A DNA stretch of 64,000 nucleotides from Chromobacterium haemolyticum DSM 19808 (GTDB taxonomy: Bacteria > Pseudomonadota > Gammaproteobacteria > Burkholderiales > Chromobacteriaceae), in NCBI RefSeq assembly GCF_000711885.1, contig NZ_KL543995.1, forward strand, positions 58,010 through 122,009, read 5' to 3'. This document shows positions 54,972-61,906 of the stretch, piece by piece (the stretch's first letter is position 1; every line of letters begins with the position of its first letter). A model generated the notes under the pieces. It was given only the letters and a program-made list of their open reading frames with translations. It made no database searches and had not been told where the DNA came from. A program made the position numbers and the translations under genes.

Positions 54972-55117
54972 CGCTGTCTCTCCCTGATTGCCGCGGTCTA
55001 ATGTCCCCGATACCGGCCGAGCGTTCATCGTCTGGCTTGCAACTATCTGTTTTGATAGCGGTTTGTGGCTGCCTTTTGGGCCGTCCCTGGTCGCCGTCAT
55101 GTTGTTTGGGTAGTATT

Positions 55118-55138
55118 ATTCGTTAAAAAAAAATGAAT
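55118..55138. promoter_or_regulatory. Candidate operator in AT-rich divergent promoter region
   Basis: ATTC and GAAT form inverted arms around an A-rich spacer in the 298-nt gap between the ligase and RpiR genes, the most AT-rich segment of the neighbourhood. MurR/RpiR regulators bind dyads of this size. The arms are short, so this is only a candidate. Confidence 0.3.
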
Positions 55139-55269
55139 CAAGCCAAATTTGTAATAAATATTAGAATCTGGGGCGTAGTGTGGGCGCAATGACACAATGC
55201 CGTTTTTACACTGGCGCTGTTATGCTGCGCGGCACGATGTCAGTCGTGCATTGCCAAAGGGGCAACAGA

Positions 55270-56142
55270 ATGAGCCAAAGCCGCTCGATCGCGGAACAAG
55301 TCCGCGCGCTGTTCGAAGCGCTGACCCCCACCGAACGCAAGGTGGGACGGGCGCTGCTGGCCAATTATCCGGTGGCCGGCTTGGAAACCATCGCGCAATG
55401 GGCGCAGCGCGCCGATGTCAGCGGGCCGACGGTGCTGCGCCTGATCGGTAAGCTGGGCTTCGACAATTACGCCGCTTTTCAGGGGGCCTTGCGCGCCGAA
55501 CTGGAGCTGCGGCTGCAATCGCCGTTAATGCGCCACGACCCGGGGCAACTGCAGGGCGATCACGATTTTCTGGCCAGTCACGCGGAGCGCATCGCCGATT
55601 TGATGCGCCAGACCGCGGCTCAAGTGCCGCGCGCCGAGTTCGACGGCGCGGTGGACTTGCTGGGCGAACGCAAGCACCGGATCTGGCTGCTGGGCGGGCG
55701 GCTGACCGACCCGCTGGCGGCTTATCTTTGTCACCATCTGAAAGTGGTGCGGCCGGACGTGGTGCATTTGCGCGGCGTGCCGGCGAGTTGGGCGGATTCG
55801 CTGGTGGACATGGGGCGACAGGACGTACTGGTGATCTTCGACATCCGCCGTTATTGGGACGACGCGCTGCGCATCGCGGAAATGGCGGCTCAGCGCAAGA
55901 CCAGCGTGCTGCTGTTCACCGACCAATGGCTGTCGCCGGTGGCGCGGGTGGCGCGCTACACCCTGGCGGCGCACACGGCCGGCCCGGCCGGCTGGGATAG
56001 CAACACACCGTTGATGATGTTGGTGGATGCGGTGATCGCCGCCTTGAACGCGCGGCATTGGGATCGCATCAGCGGCCGGCTCAAGGAGGTGGAAGCGATG
56101 CGGGCGCGGCTGGGCGAAGGCGAGGAGGGGGCGGTCGAGTGA
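55270..56142 (+). CDS. MurR/RpiR-family transcriptional regulator
   Basis: A 290-residue regulator. The N-terminal helix-turn-helix (LTPTERKVGRALLANYPVAG then ADVSGPTVLRLIGKLGFDNY) is followed by a SIS-type domain (KHRIWLLGGRLTDPLAAYLC) and VLVIFDIRRYWDDALRIAEM. The classical Ser-rich sugar-phosphate loop is not obvious, so the effector may not be a sugar phosphate. Divergent placement makes it the likely controller of the gamma-glutamylation operon. The start at MSQSRSIAEQ is behind CAAAGGGGC. Confidence 0.9.
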   Translation: MSQSRSIAEQVRALFEALTPTERKVGRALLANYPVAGLETIAQWAQRADVSGPTVLRLIGKLGFDNYAAFQGALRAELELRLQSPLMRHDPGQLQGDHDFLASHAERIADLMRQTAAQVPRAEFDGAVDLLGERKHRIWLLGGRLTDPLAAYLCHHLKVVRPDVVHLRGVPASWADSLVDMGRQDVLVIFDIRRYWDDALRIAEMAAQRKTSVLLFTDQWLSPVARVARYTLAAHTAGPAGWDSNTPLMMLVDAVIAALNARHWDRISGRLKEVEAMRARLGEGEEGAVE

Positions 56143-56197
56143 CAAGGGCGGGGCCAGCCTCTAAAATGGCGGCATCAAGCATTATTAGGAATATTTC

Positions 56198-56698
56198 ATG
56201 CCGTCTTTCGATATCGTGTCCGAAGTGAACAAGGTGGAAGTGCGCAACGCCGTGGAGCAAGCCAATAAAGAAGTGTCCACGCGTTACGACTTCAAGGGCA
56301 GCGACGCCCGTATAGAGATCGGCGACAAGGAGTTGACCTTGTACGCCGACGCCGAATTCCAACTGGATCAGGTCAACGATATTCTGGTCAACAAGCTGTC
56401 CAAGCGCGGCGTGGATGTGCGCTGCATGGAGTACGGCAAACTGGAAAAGGTCAGCGGCAACAAGGTGAAGAAAGTGCTGACGGTGAAGGAAGGGCTGGAG
56501 TCCGATCTGGCCAAGAAAATCGTCAAGCTGATCAAGGACGCCAAGCTCAAGGTGCAGGCCAGCATCCAGGGCGAAGCGGTGCGCGTGTCCGGCGCCAAGC
56601 GCGACGTGCTGCAGGAGTGCATCGCGCTGATGCGCAAGGAAATCGCCGACGACAAGGAAAACGGCTTTCCGCTGCAATTCAACAACTTCCGCGACTGA
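56198..56698 (+). CDS. yajQ: YajQ-family nucleotide-binding protein
   Basis: A 166-residue protein of the UPF0234/YajQ family, small RNA/nucleotide-binding proteins, some of which bind cyclic di-GMP and affect virulence genes. The N-terminus [20 protein letters not shown], the [14 protein letters not shown] segment and the final [10 protein letters not shown] are all diagnostic. Standalone gene with a bidirectional terminator shared with dapA. Confidence 0.94.
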   Translation: MPSFDIVSEVNKVEVRNAVEQANKEVSTRYDFKGSDARIEIGDKELTLYADAEFQLDQVNDILVNKLSKRGVDVRCMEYGKLEKVSGNKVKKVLTVKEGLESDLAKKIVKLIKDAKLKVQASIQGEAVRVSGAKRDVLQECIALMRKEIADDKENGFPLQFNNFRD

Positions 56699-56716
56699 AC
56701 GCCGTTGTTAGATGTG

Positions 56717-56743
56717 AAAAAGGAGCCTGTCGGCTCCTTTTTT
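56717..56743. terminator. Bidirectional intrinsic terminator
   Basis: GGAGCC, loop TGTC, GGCTCC, flanked by A-run and T-run between convergent yajQ and dapA. Confidence 0.9.
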
Positions 56744-56755
56744 CATGGGCTGCGC

Positions 56756-57658
56756 CTAATAGGCGGCGGCGCGACGCAATTGCAGCCGCTCCCATACCAG
56801 CCGCGCCTGTTCCTCCTCGGCGGCGCCGGTGGGAGGCAACGGCAGCCGGCATTGCCCTACCGGCAGGCCCTGCACCCGCAGCATGGCTTTCACCGACATC
56901 GAAAACACCGAGGCGTCGGTGTTGGAGAAGGCGAAGGACTCCTGCAAGCCGGCGTTGACGCGCCGCGCCAGCGCCGTGTCGCCCTGTTCAAAAGCGGCGA
57001 TCATGCGCGCGAACTCCGGCCCGGTCCAGTGGGTGGAGGTGCCGACCACACCCACAGCGCCCACGGCCAGCAAGGGAAGGGTCAGGGCGTCGTCGCCGGA
57101 ATAGAGCGTGAAATGCTCGCCGGCCGCGGCTATTAGCGCGGCGGCCGCGGCCGGGTCGCCGGTGGCGTCCTTGAAGGCGACGATATTGTCCACTTCGCGG
57201 AACAGCCGCAGCAGCACGTCGGCGGCGATGCGGCGGCCGGTGCGGCCCGGCACGTCGTAGACCATCAGCGGCAGCCGGGTGGCCGCGGCCACCGCGCGGA
57301 AATGAGCCTCGATGCCGGCTTGCGGCGGGCGGTTGTAATAGGGGCCGACCACGAAGACGCCGGCGGCGCCCAGGTCGGAGGCTTCGCGGGTCAGCGCGAT
57401 CGCGTGTTCGGTATGGCTGCTGCCGGTGCCGGCCAGCACGGGGATGGTCACGGCTTCGCTGACCGCGCGAACCAAGTCGCGCCGTTCCTGGTCGCTCAGC
57501 GTCGGCGCTTCGCCGGTTGTGGCCGCCACCACCAGGCCGTCGCTGCCGTTGGCCGCCAGATGTCTGGCCAGTTGCCGTGCCGCGTCCAGATTTAGCCGGC
57601 CGGCCTCGTCGAAGGGCGTGACCATGGCGGTCAGCACCTTGCCCCAATGTTCTGTCAT
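56756..57658 (-). CDS. dapA: 4-hydroxy-tetrahydrodipicolinate synthase-like aldolase
   Basis: Condenses pyruvate with aspartate semialdehyde in lysine/diaminopimelate synthesis. The 300-residue TIM barrel has the Schiff-base K163 (AFKDATGDP), Y134 (VYDVPGRTGRR) and the TTGE motif at 47-50. GTGSSHTEHAIALT replaces the usual GTGSN-T-E, a mild deviation. The start is MTEHWGKVLTAMVTPF; a nine-residue Lys-rich extension is rejected. It stands alone away from other dap genes, so a paralogue with another aldolase role is possible. Confidence 0.85.
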   Translation of the reverse strand: MTEHWGKVLTAMVTPFDEAGRLNLDAARQLARHLAANGSDGLVVAATTGEAPTLSDQERRDLVRAVSEAVTIPVLAGTGSSHTEHAIALTREASDLGAAGVFVVGPYYNRPPQAGIEAHFRAVAAATRLPLMVYDVPGRTGRRIAADVLLRLFREVDNIVAFKDATGDPAAAAALIAAAGEHFTLYSGDDALTLPLLAVGAVGVVGTSTHWTGPEFARMIAAFEQGDTALARRVNAGLQESFAFSNTDASVFSMSVKAMLRVQGLPVGQCRLPLPPTGAAEEEQARLVWERLQLRRAAAY

Positions 57659-57740
57659 TTTGCTTCCTTTGTTCTTCTTGGCCACCTTGACGGCGGCTGA
57701 GGCCGATTCTACTCCTTCTCGCGCAGCCTTTCCCGCGGTT

Positions 57741-58385
57741 TCAGCCCAGGCAGGCGTTGAGCGCCGCCTCCAACTCCAGGCGCAAGGCCGGCAGGTCGGC
57801 GGCGGACCCCTGGCTCAGCAAGGCTTGGGAGATTGCGCCGTAGCAGAGGCAGTGAGCCATGCGCGCCGCGGCGTCCAGACGCGGAGGCGGCTCCACGGCG
57901 CCGGCCAACGCGGCGCGCCAGATGTCCACGTATTGCTGGTAGTGGCGGCGGTAGGCTTCCAGCGAGGACACTCTCCGCTCCAACTGGAACAAAGCGCTCC
58001 AGGCCGCCGCCTGGCGTTGCACCGTGTCCAGTTGCAAGGCCAGCAGCGCGGCGGCGATCTCGCGGCGGTCCGTGCCGCGGCAGGCGGCGGCTTTGCGACG
58101 CAAAGCGTCGGCCAGGGCATGCACATGCTGGTGGATGCTCAGCGCGGCCAGGCCGTCCATATTGCGCACGTACTGATAAAAGGTGCCGACCGCCACGCCG
58201 GCGACGGCGGCCACTTCGCGCACCGTGGTCTTGGCGTAGCCGCGTTCCAGCAAAACCTGAACAAAGGCCTGTTGCAGCGCGATCAGGCTGGCGCGCGAGC
58301 GCGACTGGCGCGGCCGCCGGCGCGTGGCCGGCGCGGCCTGCTCAGCTTGCTGCGCCGCGGTAAGGGAAACCCGAACATGTCGCAT
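57741..58385 (-). CDS. TetR/AcrR-family regulator
   Basis: A 214-residue regulator. A basic N-terminal tail (TRRRPRQSRSRASLIALQQA) leads into the helix-turn-helix VLLERGYAKTTVREVAAVAG then VAVGTFYQYVRNMDGL (about residues 38-80), followed by an all-helical ligand domain. The start MRHVRVSLTA lies 57 nt from the divergent AidB-like gene, so it probably represses that gene. The frame extends far upstream but only as an antisense shadow. Confidence 0.88.
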   Translation of the reverse strand: MRHVRVSLTAAQQAEQAAPATRRRPRQSRSRASLIALQQAFVQVLLERGYAKTTVREVAAVAGVAVGTFYQYVRNMDGLAALSIHQHVHALADALRRKAAACRGTDRREIAAALLALQLDTVQRQAAAWSALFQLERRVSSLEAYRRHYQQYVDIWRAALAGAVEPPPRLDAAARMAHCLCYGAISQALLSQGSAADLPALRLELEAALNACLG

Positions 58386-58412
58386 CGCCGCTTTCCTTAT
58401 ACTTTCGTCATG

Positions 58413-58425
58413 GCCGCTGAGCGGC
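58413..58425. promoter_or_regulatory. Dyad between divergent tetR and acyl-CoA dehydrogenase genes
   Basis: GCCGC-TGA-GCGGC is a perfect 5-bp dyad in the 57-nt intergenic gap, just downstream of a TATACT -10-like hexamer (58398-58403) pointing at the dehydrogenase gene. The position is good for repression by the TetR protein. Confidence 0.4.
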
Positions 58426-58442
58426 GCGAGGGAGACGGAACG

Positions 58443-60089
58443 ATGATCTGGCAAACCCATGAAGTGAGCAACCAGTACGAAGAACTGGCGGATTACTCGC
58501 TGTACGACAGCGATCCGGCCTTGTGCGAGGTTCTGCTGCGCGCCGACGCCGGCTGGGCCGAGGCCGGGCTGCGCGCTTACGGCGAGCGCCTGGGGAGGGC
58601 GGATAGTTTCGAACTGGCGGAGCAGGCCAACCGCCATGTGCCGGAGCTGCGCGCTTTCGACCGCCGCGGCCGCCGCGTCGACCAAGTGGACTCCCACCCG
58701 GCCTGGCACCAGTTGTTGACGCTGTATCGCGAGCAGGGCCTGGTGAGCATGCCTTTCGACAGCGAACGGACAGGCCGCTGGAGCGCGACGATGGCCGGAA
58801 TCTATCTGCATGGCCAGGTGGAGGCCGGCAGCCTGTGCCCGGCCACGATGACCCAGGCCGGCATCCCCTTGCTGCGGCGCGAGCCGGGGTTGTGGGCGTC
58901 GTTGGGCGACAAGCTGTTCAGCCGCGTTCACGACAGTCGCGATTTGCCGCTGGAACGCAAGACGTCGGCGTGGATAGGCATGGGCATGACCGAGAAGCAG
59001 GGCGGCTCCGACGTGCGCGCCAACACCACGCAGGCGACGCCGCTGGGCGCCGGAGGCCGAGGCGGCGAATACCGGCTGCGCGGCCACAAATGGTTCTGGT
59101 CCGCGCCCATGTGCGATGCTCATCTGGTGGTGGCCAAAACCGTCGACGGCGCGCCGTGCTGCTTTTACGTGCCGCGCTGGCGGCCCGACGGCGAGCGCAA
59201 CGCGGTGCGGATCCAGCGTCTGAAGGACAAGGTGGGCAACCGCAGCAACGCCGGCTGCGAGGTGGAGTTTCAGGACGCCTGGGGTGTGTTGATTGGCGAG
59301 GAGGGGCGCGGTATTCCCACCATCATCGAGATGGCCGGCTACACTCGGCTCAACTGCGTGATCGGCAGCGCCGCGTTGTTGCGCCAGGGCGTGGTGCAGT
59401 CCTTGGCCTACGCGCGGCGGCGCATGGCCTTCGGCAAGCGCTTGGCCGAGCAGCCGCTGATGCGCGCGGTGCTGGCGGATTTGGCCTTGGAGAGCGAGGC
59501 GGCGCTGCAGGTGGCGGCGCGTCTGTCTGAAGCCTTCGAGCGCGATGACGCGCCGGCGCAGCGGGGGTGGAAACGCATCGTCACGCCTGCGGCCAAGTTC
59601 TGGGTGTGCAAACGGGCGGTGGAGTTCAGCGGCGAGGCGATGGAGGTGTTTGGCGGCAACGGCTATGTCGATGGGCCGATGGCGCGCGCGTATCGCGAAG
59701 CGCCGCTGAATTCGATCTGGGAGGGCTCGGGCAATGTGATGTGTCTGGATGTGATCCGGGCGCTGCAGCGCGAGCCACAAGCCTGGCAGGCTTTATTGGA
59801 GGATTTGGCGGTTCTGTCCGGCGGCGATCCGGCGCTGGCCGCGGCGCTGGCGCAATTGCGAGAGCTGGCCGCCAGGCCGGCCGAGCTGGAGCCCCTGGGC
59901 CGGCGCTTTGCACAATTGCTGGCGCTGACCGCGCAGGGCTGCCTGCTGACGCGTCATGCGCCGGCGGCCTTGGCGCAGGGTTTCGTCGCCAGCCGTTTGA
60001 GCGATGGGCAGTGGGGGCGGGTGGCCGGCGCGCTGGATGCGAATCGCTTGCAGGTCGACGCGATCTTGCAGCGCGCCTTGCCGGCCTGA
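58443..60089 (+). CDS. AidB-like acyl-CoA dehydrogenase
   Basis: A 548-residue flavoprotein of the acyl-CoA dehydrogenase superfamily resembling E. coli AidB (541), which is linked to alkylation stress. THEVSNQYEELADYSLYDSD matches the AidB-type N-terminus. GMGMTEKQGGSDVRANTTQA and LRGHKWFWSAPMCDA form the FAD/substrate region, and FGGNGYVDG with APLNSIWEGSGNVMCLDVIR contains the expected catalytic/flavin segments. GGGAGACGGAACG precedes the ATG. Divergent from a TetR gene. No nearby CoA ligase or beta-oxidation genes, which favours an AidB-like role over catabolism. Confidence 0.88.
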   Translation: MIWQTHEVSNQYEELADYSLYDSDPALCEVLLRADAGWAEAGLRAYGERLGRADSFELAEQANRHVPELRAFDRRGRRVDQVDSHPAWHQLLTLYREQGLVSMPFDSERTGRWSATMAGIYLHGQVEAGSLCPATMTQAGIPLLRREPGLWASLGDKLFSRVHDSRDLPLERKTSAWIGMGMTEKQGGSDVRANTTQATPLGAGGRGGEYRLRGHKWFWSAPMCDAHLVVAKTVDGAPCCFYVPRWRPDGERNAVRIQRLKDKVGNRSNAGCEVEFQDAWGVLIGEEGRGIPTIIEMAGYTRLNCVIGSAALLRQGVVQSLAYARRRMAFGKRLAEQPLMRAVLADLALESEAALQVAARLSEAFERDDAPAQRGWKRIVTPAAKFWVCKRAVEFSGEAMEVFGGNGYVDGPMARAYREAPLNSIWEGSGNVMCLDVIRALQREPQAWQALLEDLAVLSGGDPALAAALAQLRELAARPAELEPLGRRFAQLLALTAQGCLLTRHAPAALAQGFVASRLSDGQWGRVAGALDANRLQVDAILQRALPA

Positions 60090-60095
60090 GCCGGT

Positions 60096-60140
60096 CTCAG
60101 AACATGTTTGCGATCCGCGAGCAAGGGCGACGCAATCTCA
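60096..60140 (-). repeat. Family 1 right-half remnant
   Basis: CTCAGAACATGTTTGCGATC followed by CGCGAGCAAGGGCGACGCAA matches the right end of complete copies read in reverse (CTTAGAACCTGTTTACGATC, then TCGCGAGCAA). No matching other end. It overlaps the prpF stop codon. Confidence 0.55.
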
Positions 60141-61328
60141 GAGCACGTCGCCCGGCACCCGCACCCAGCCTTCCATCAACACCCGAGCGCTGCGGCTCAT
60201 GACTGCCTTGGTTACCGTCCAGGCCCCGTCTGCCTGGCGGGCTTCTGCGCCGACGCGCAAGGTGCCGGACGGGTGGCCAAAGCGCACCATCCGACGTTTG
60301 CCGCCGCCGGCGGCCAGATTGACCAGGGTGCCGGGAATCGCCGCCGCGGTGCCGATGGCCACCGCGGCGGTGCCCATCATTGCGTGGTGCAGTTTGCCCA
60401 TGGACATTGCCCGCGCCAGGAGGTCGATGTCGGCGGCGCGCACTGGTTTGCCGCTGGAGGAGAGGTAGTCGGCCGGAGGCGCGACGAAGGCGATCTTGGG
60501 CGTGTGCTGGCGGCTGGCGATGTCGTCCAGCGTCTTGATCAGGCCCATCTTCAGCGCGCCGTGGGCGCGTATGGTTTCGAAGCGCGCCAGCGCCGCCGGA
60601 TCGGCATTGATCGCGTCCTGTAGTTCAGTGCCGCTGTAGCCGATGTCGGCGGCGTTGACGAAGATGGTGGGGATGCCGGCATTGATCAATGTGGCCGGGA
60701 AAACGCCGACGCCGGGCACGTCCAGCGTGTCCACCAGGTGTCCGGTGGGGAACATCGCGCCGCCGTCGCCGTCGCCCTCATCGGCCGGATCCAGGAATTC
60801 CAACGGCACCTCGGCGGCGGGGAAGGTGACGCCGTCCAGTTCGAAGCCGCCGGTCTCCTGCACTTGACCGTTGACGATGGGGACATGGGCGACGATGGTC
60901 TTGCCGATATTGGCCTGCCAGATGCGCACCGCGCACACGCCGTCGGCGGGAATGCGCGCTGGATCGATCAGGCCGCCGGCAATGGCGAAGGGGCCGACCG
61001 CGGCGGACAGATTGCCGCAGTTGCCGCTCCAGTCTACGAAGGCCTTGTCTATGCCGACCTGGCCGAACAGGTAGTCGACGTCGTGGCCGGGACGCGAGGA
61101 GGAGGACACGATCACGGTCTTGCTGGTGCTGGACGTGGCGCCGCCCATGCCGTCTATCTGCTTGCCGTAAGGGTCCGGACTGCCAATCACCCGCAGCAGC
61201 AGCGCGTCGCGCGCCGCGCCCGGCTGGCGCGCGGCCTCCGGCAGGTCCTGCAGCCGGAAGAACACGCCCTTGCTGGTGCCGCCGCGCATATAGGTGGCGG
61301 GGATGCGGATCTGGGCTGGGTGGTTCAT
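60138..61328 (-). CDS. prpF: 2-methylaconitate cis-trans isomerase PrpF
   Basis: PrpF isomerises the trans-2-methylaconitate released by AcnD, letting the methylcitrate cycle work without PrpD. The 396-residue diaminopimelate-epimerase-fold protein has the MRGGTSKGVFF motif near residue 14, GGATSSTSKTVIVSSSSRP, and WSGNCGNLSAAVGPFA with the conserved Cys. It lies downstream of acnD on the same strand, as in other acnD-prpF operons, but 578 nt away because a DUF559 gene and a family 1 element are interposed. The last codons abut a repeat remnant. Confidence 0.94.
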   Translation of the reverse strand: MNHPAQIRIPATYMRGGTSKGVFFRLQDLPEAARQPGAARDALLLRVIGSPDPYGKQIDGMGGATSSTSKTVIVSSSSRPGHDVDYLFGQVGIDKAFVDWSGNCGNLSAAVGPFAIAGGLIDPARIPADGVCAVRIWQANIGKTIVAHVPIVNGQVQETGGFELDGVTFPAAEVPLEFLDPADEGDGDGGAMFPTGHLVDTLDVPGVGVFPATLINAGIPTIFVNAADIGYSGTELQDAINADPAALARFETIRAHGALKMGLIKTLDDIASRQHTPKIAFVAPPADYLSSSGKPVRAADIDLLARAMSMGKLHHAMMGTAAVAIGTAAAIPGTLVNLAAGGGKRRMVRFGHPSGTLRVGAEARQADGAWTVTKAVMSRSARVLMEGWVRVPGDVL

Positions 61329-61396
61329 GTGCTTGTTTTCCTGTGTTTGTGGCGGCTCTGTTATCGGTGCGCCGCTGTGTTCATTGTGTCCGGGCG

Positions 61397-61547
61397 CTTA
61401 GAACCTGTTCAAAGTCTGCGGCGCTTCGTGAAGCCTTGTACGGTGAGTACAAGCTCAAAATGCTCATGTACCCCTCGCACATTCCGCTTTTTCGCTAGTT
61501 TTCGCCTTGTCTCGCTCTTGCTCGCGAGGCTTTGAATCGGCGCTTAG
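61397..61547 (+). repeat. Palindromic element family 1, complete variant copy (about 151 bp)
   Basis: Starts GAACCTGTTCAAAGTCTGCG and ends CTCGCGAGGCTTTGAATCGG, the inverted ends here using AAAGTC in place of ACGATC. CTTAG flanks it on both sides (61397-61401 and 61543-61547). The interior has AAAATGCTCATGTACC as in the other copies. It provides the final codons of the DUF559 gene and lies 69 nt upstream of prpF. Confidence 0.85.
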
Positions 61548-61865
61548 CGCTTGCCAGATCGCTTCTAGGACGGCGTCCTGGTTATACAGAATATCGTTGT
61601 TCCAGAAACGCATGGCTCTGAAGCCTTGCGCCTGCGGCCAAGCGTCGCGCGCGGCGTCGCTGCGGCTTTCGTGATGCTTGCTGCCGTCCGCCTCTATGAT
61701 CAGCTGCGAGCCGAAGTGGACGAAATCGACGATGTAGGGGCCGATCGGCTGTTGGCGGCGGAATTTCTCGCCGTTCAGCCGGTGGGCGCGGAGCTGCTTC
61801 CAGAGTCGCTGTTCGGCGTGGGTCATATTGCGCCGTAAGGACTTGGCGAAATCGAGCTGGCGCAT
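61464..61865 (-). CDS. DUF559 (Vsr-like fold) endonuclease-domain protein with altered C-terminus
   Basis: A 133-residue protein. Residues 1-108 are a typical DUF559 domain: RRNMTHAEQRLWKQLRAHRL, FRRQQPIGPYIVDFV, the Asp/Glu-type nuclease core in LIIEADGSKHHESRSDAARD, and AMRFWNNDIL. After QALSADSK the frame continues into a family 1 element, which encodes a charged tail (REQERDKAKTSEKAECARGT) found in no DUF559 protein that I recall. A strong hairpin lies directly before the ATG and contains its ribosome binding site. Function of DUF559 proteins is not established; a nuclease role is inferred from the fold. Confidence 0.85.
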   Translation of the reverse strand: MRQLDFAKSLRRNMTHAEQRLWKQLRAHRLNGEKFRRQQPIGPYIVDFVHFGSQLIIEADGSKHHESRSDAARDAWPQAQGFRAMRFWNNDILYNQDAVLEAIWQALSADSKPREQERDKAKTSEKAECARGT

Positions 61866-61868
61866 ACC

Positions 61869-61905
61869 CCTCTCCCCTTGAGGGAGAGGGGCCGGGGGAG
61901 AGGGG
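61869..61905 (-). repeat. GC-rich hairpin repeat 5' of the DUF559 gene
   Basis: CCTCTCCCCTTGAGGGAGAGG forms a perfect stem with a tight loop, followed by a second CCGGGGGAGAGGGG half-repeat. On the minus strand the GGGGAGAGGGG arm ends 3 nt before the DUF559 ATG, so folding would hide the ribosome binding site. Repeats of this CTCTCCC type accompany DUF559 genes in many genomes in my recollection. Confidence 0.7.
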
Positions 61906-61906
61906 G

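Noticed and set aside
57741-59780. TetR gene read as a 679-residue protein
   Set aside because: The extra N-terminal part is antisense to the AidB-like dehydrogenase gene. The real start is at 58385, next to the divergent promoter.
1398-61547. Dispersed repeats as a CRISPR array or as REP/BIME sequences
   Set aside because: The copies are far apart, not regularly spaced, carry long inverted ends with flanking direct repeats, and no cas or RAYT-type transposase gene is present.
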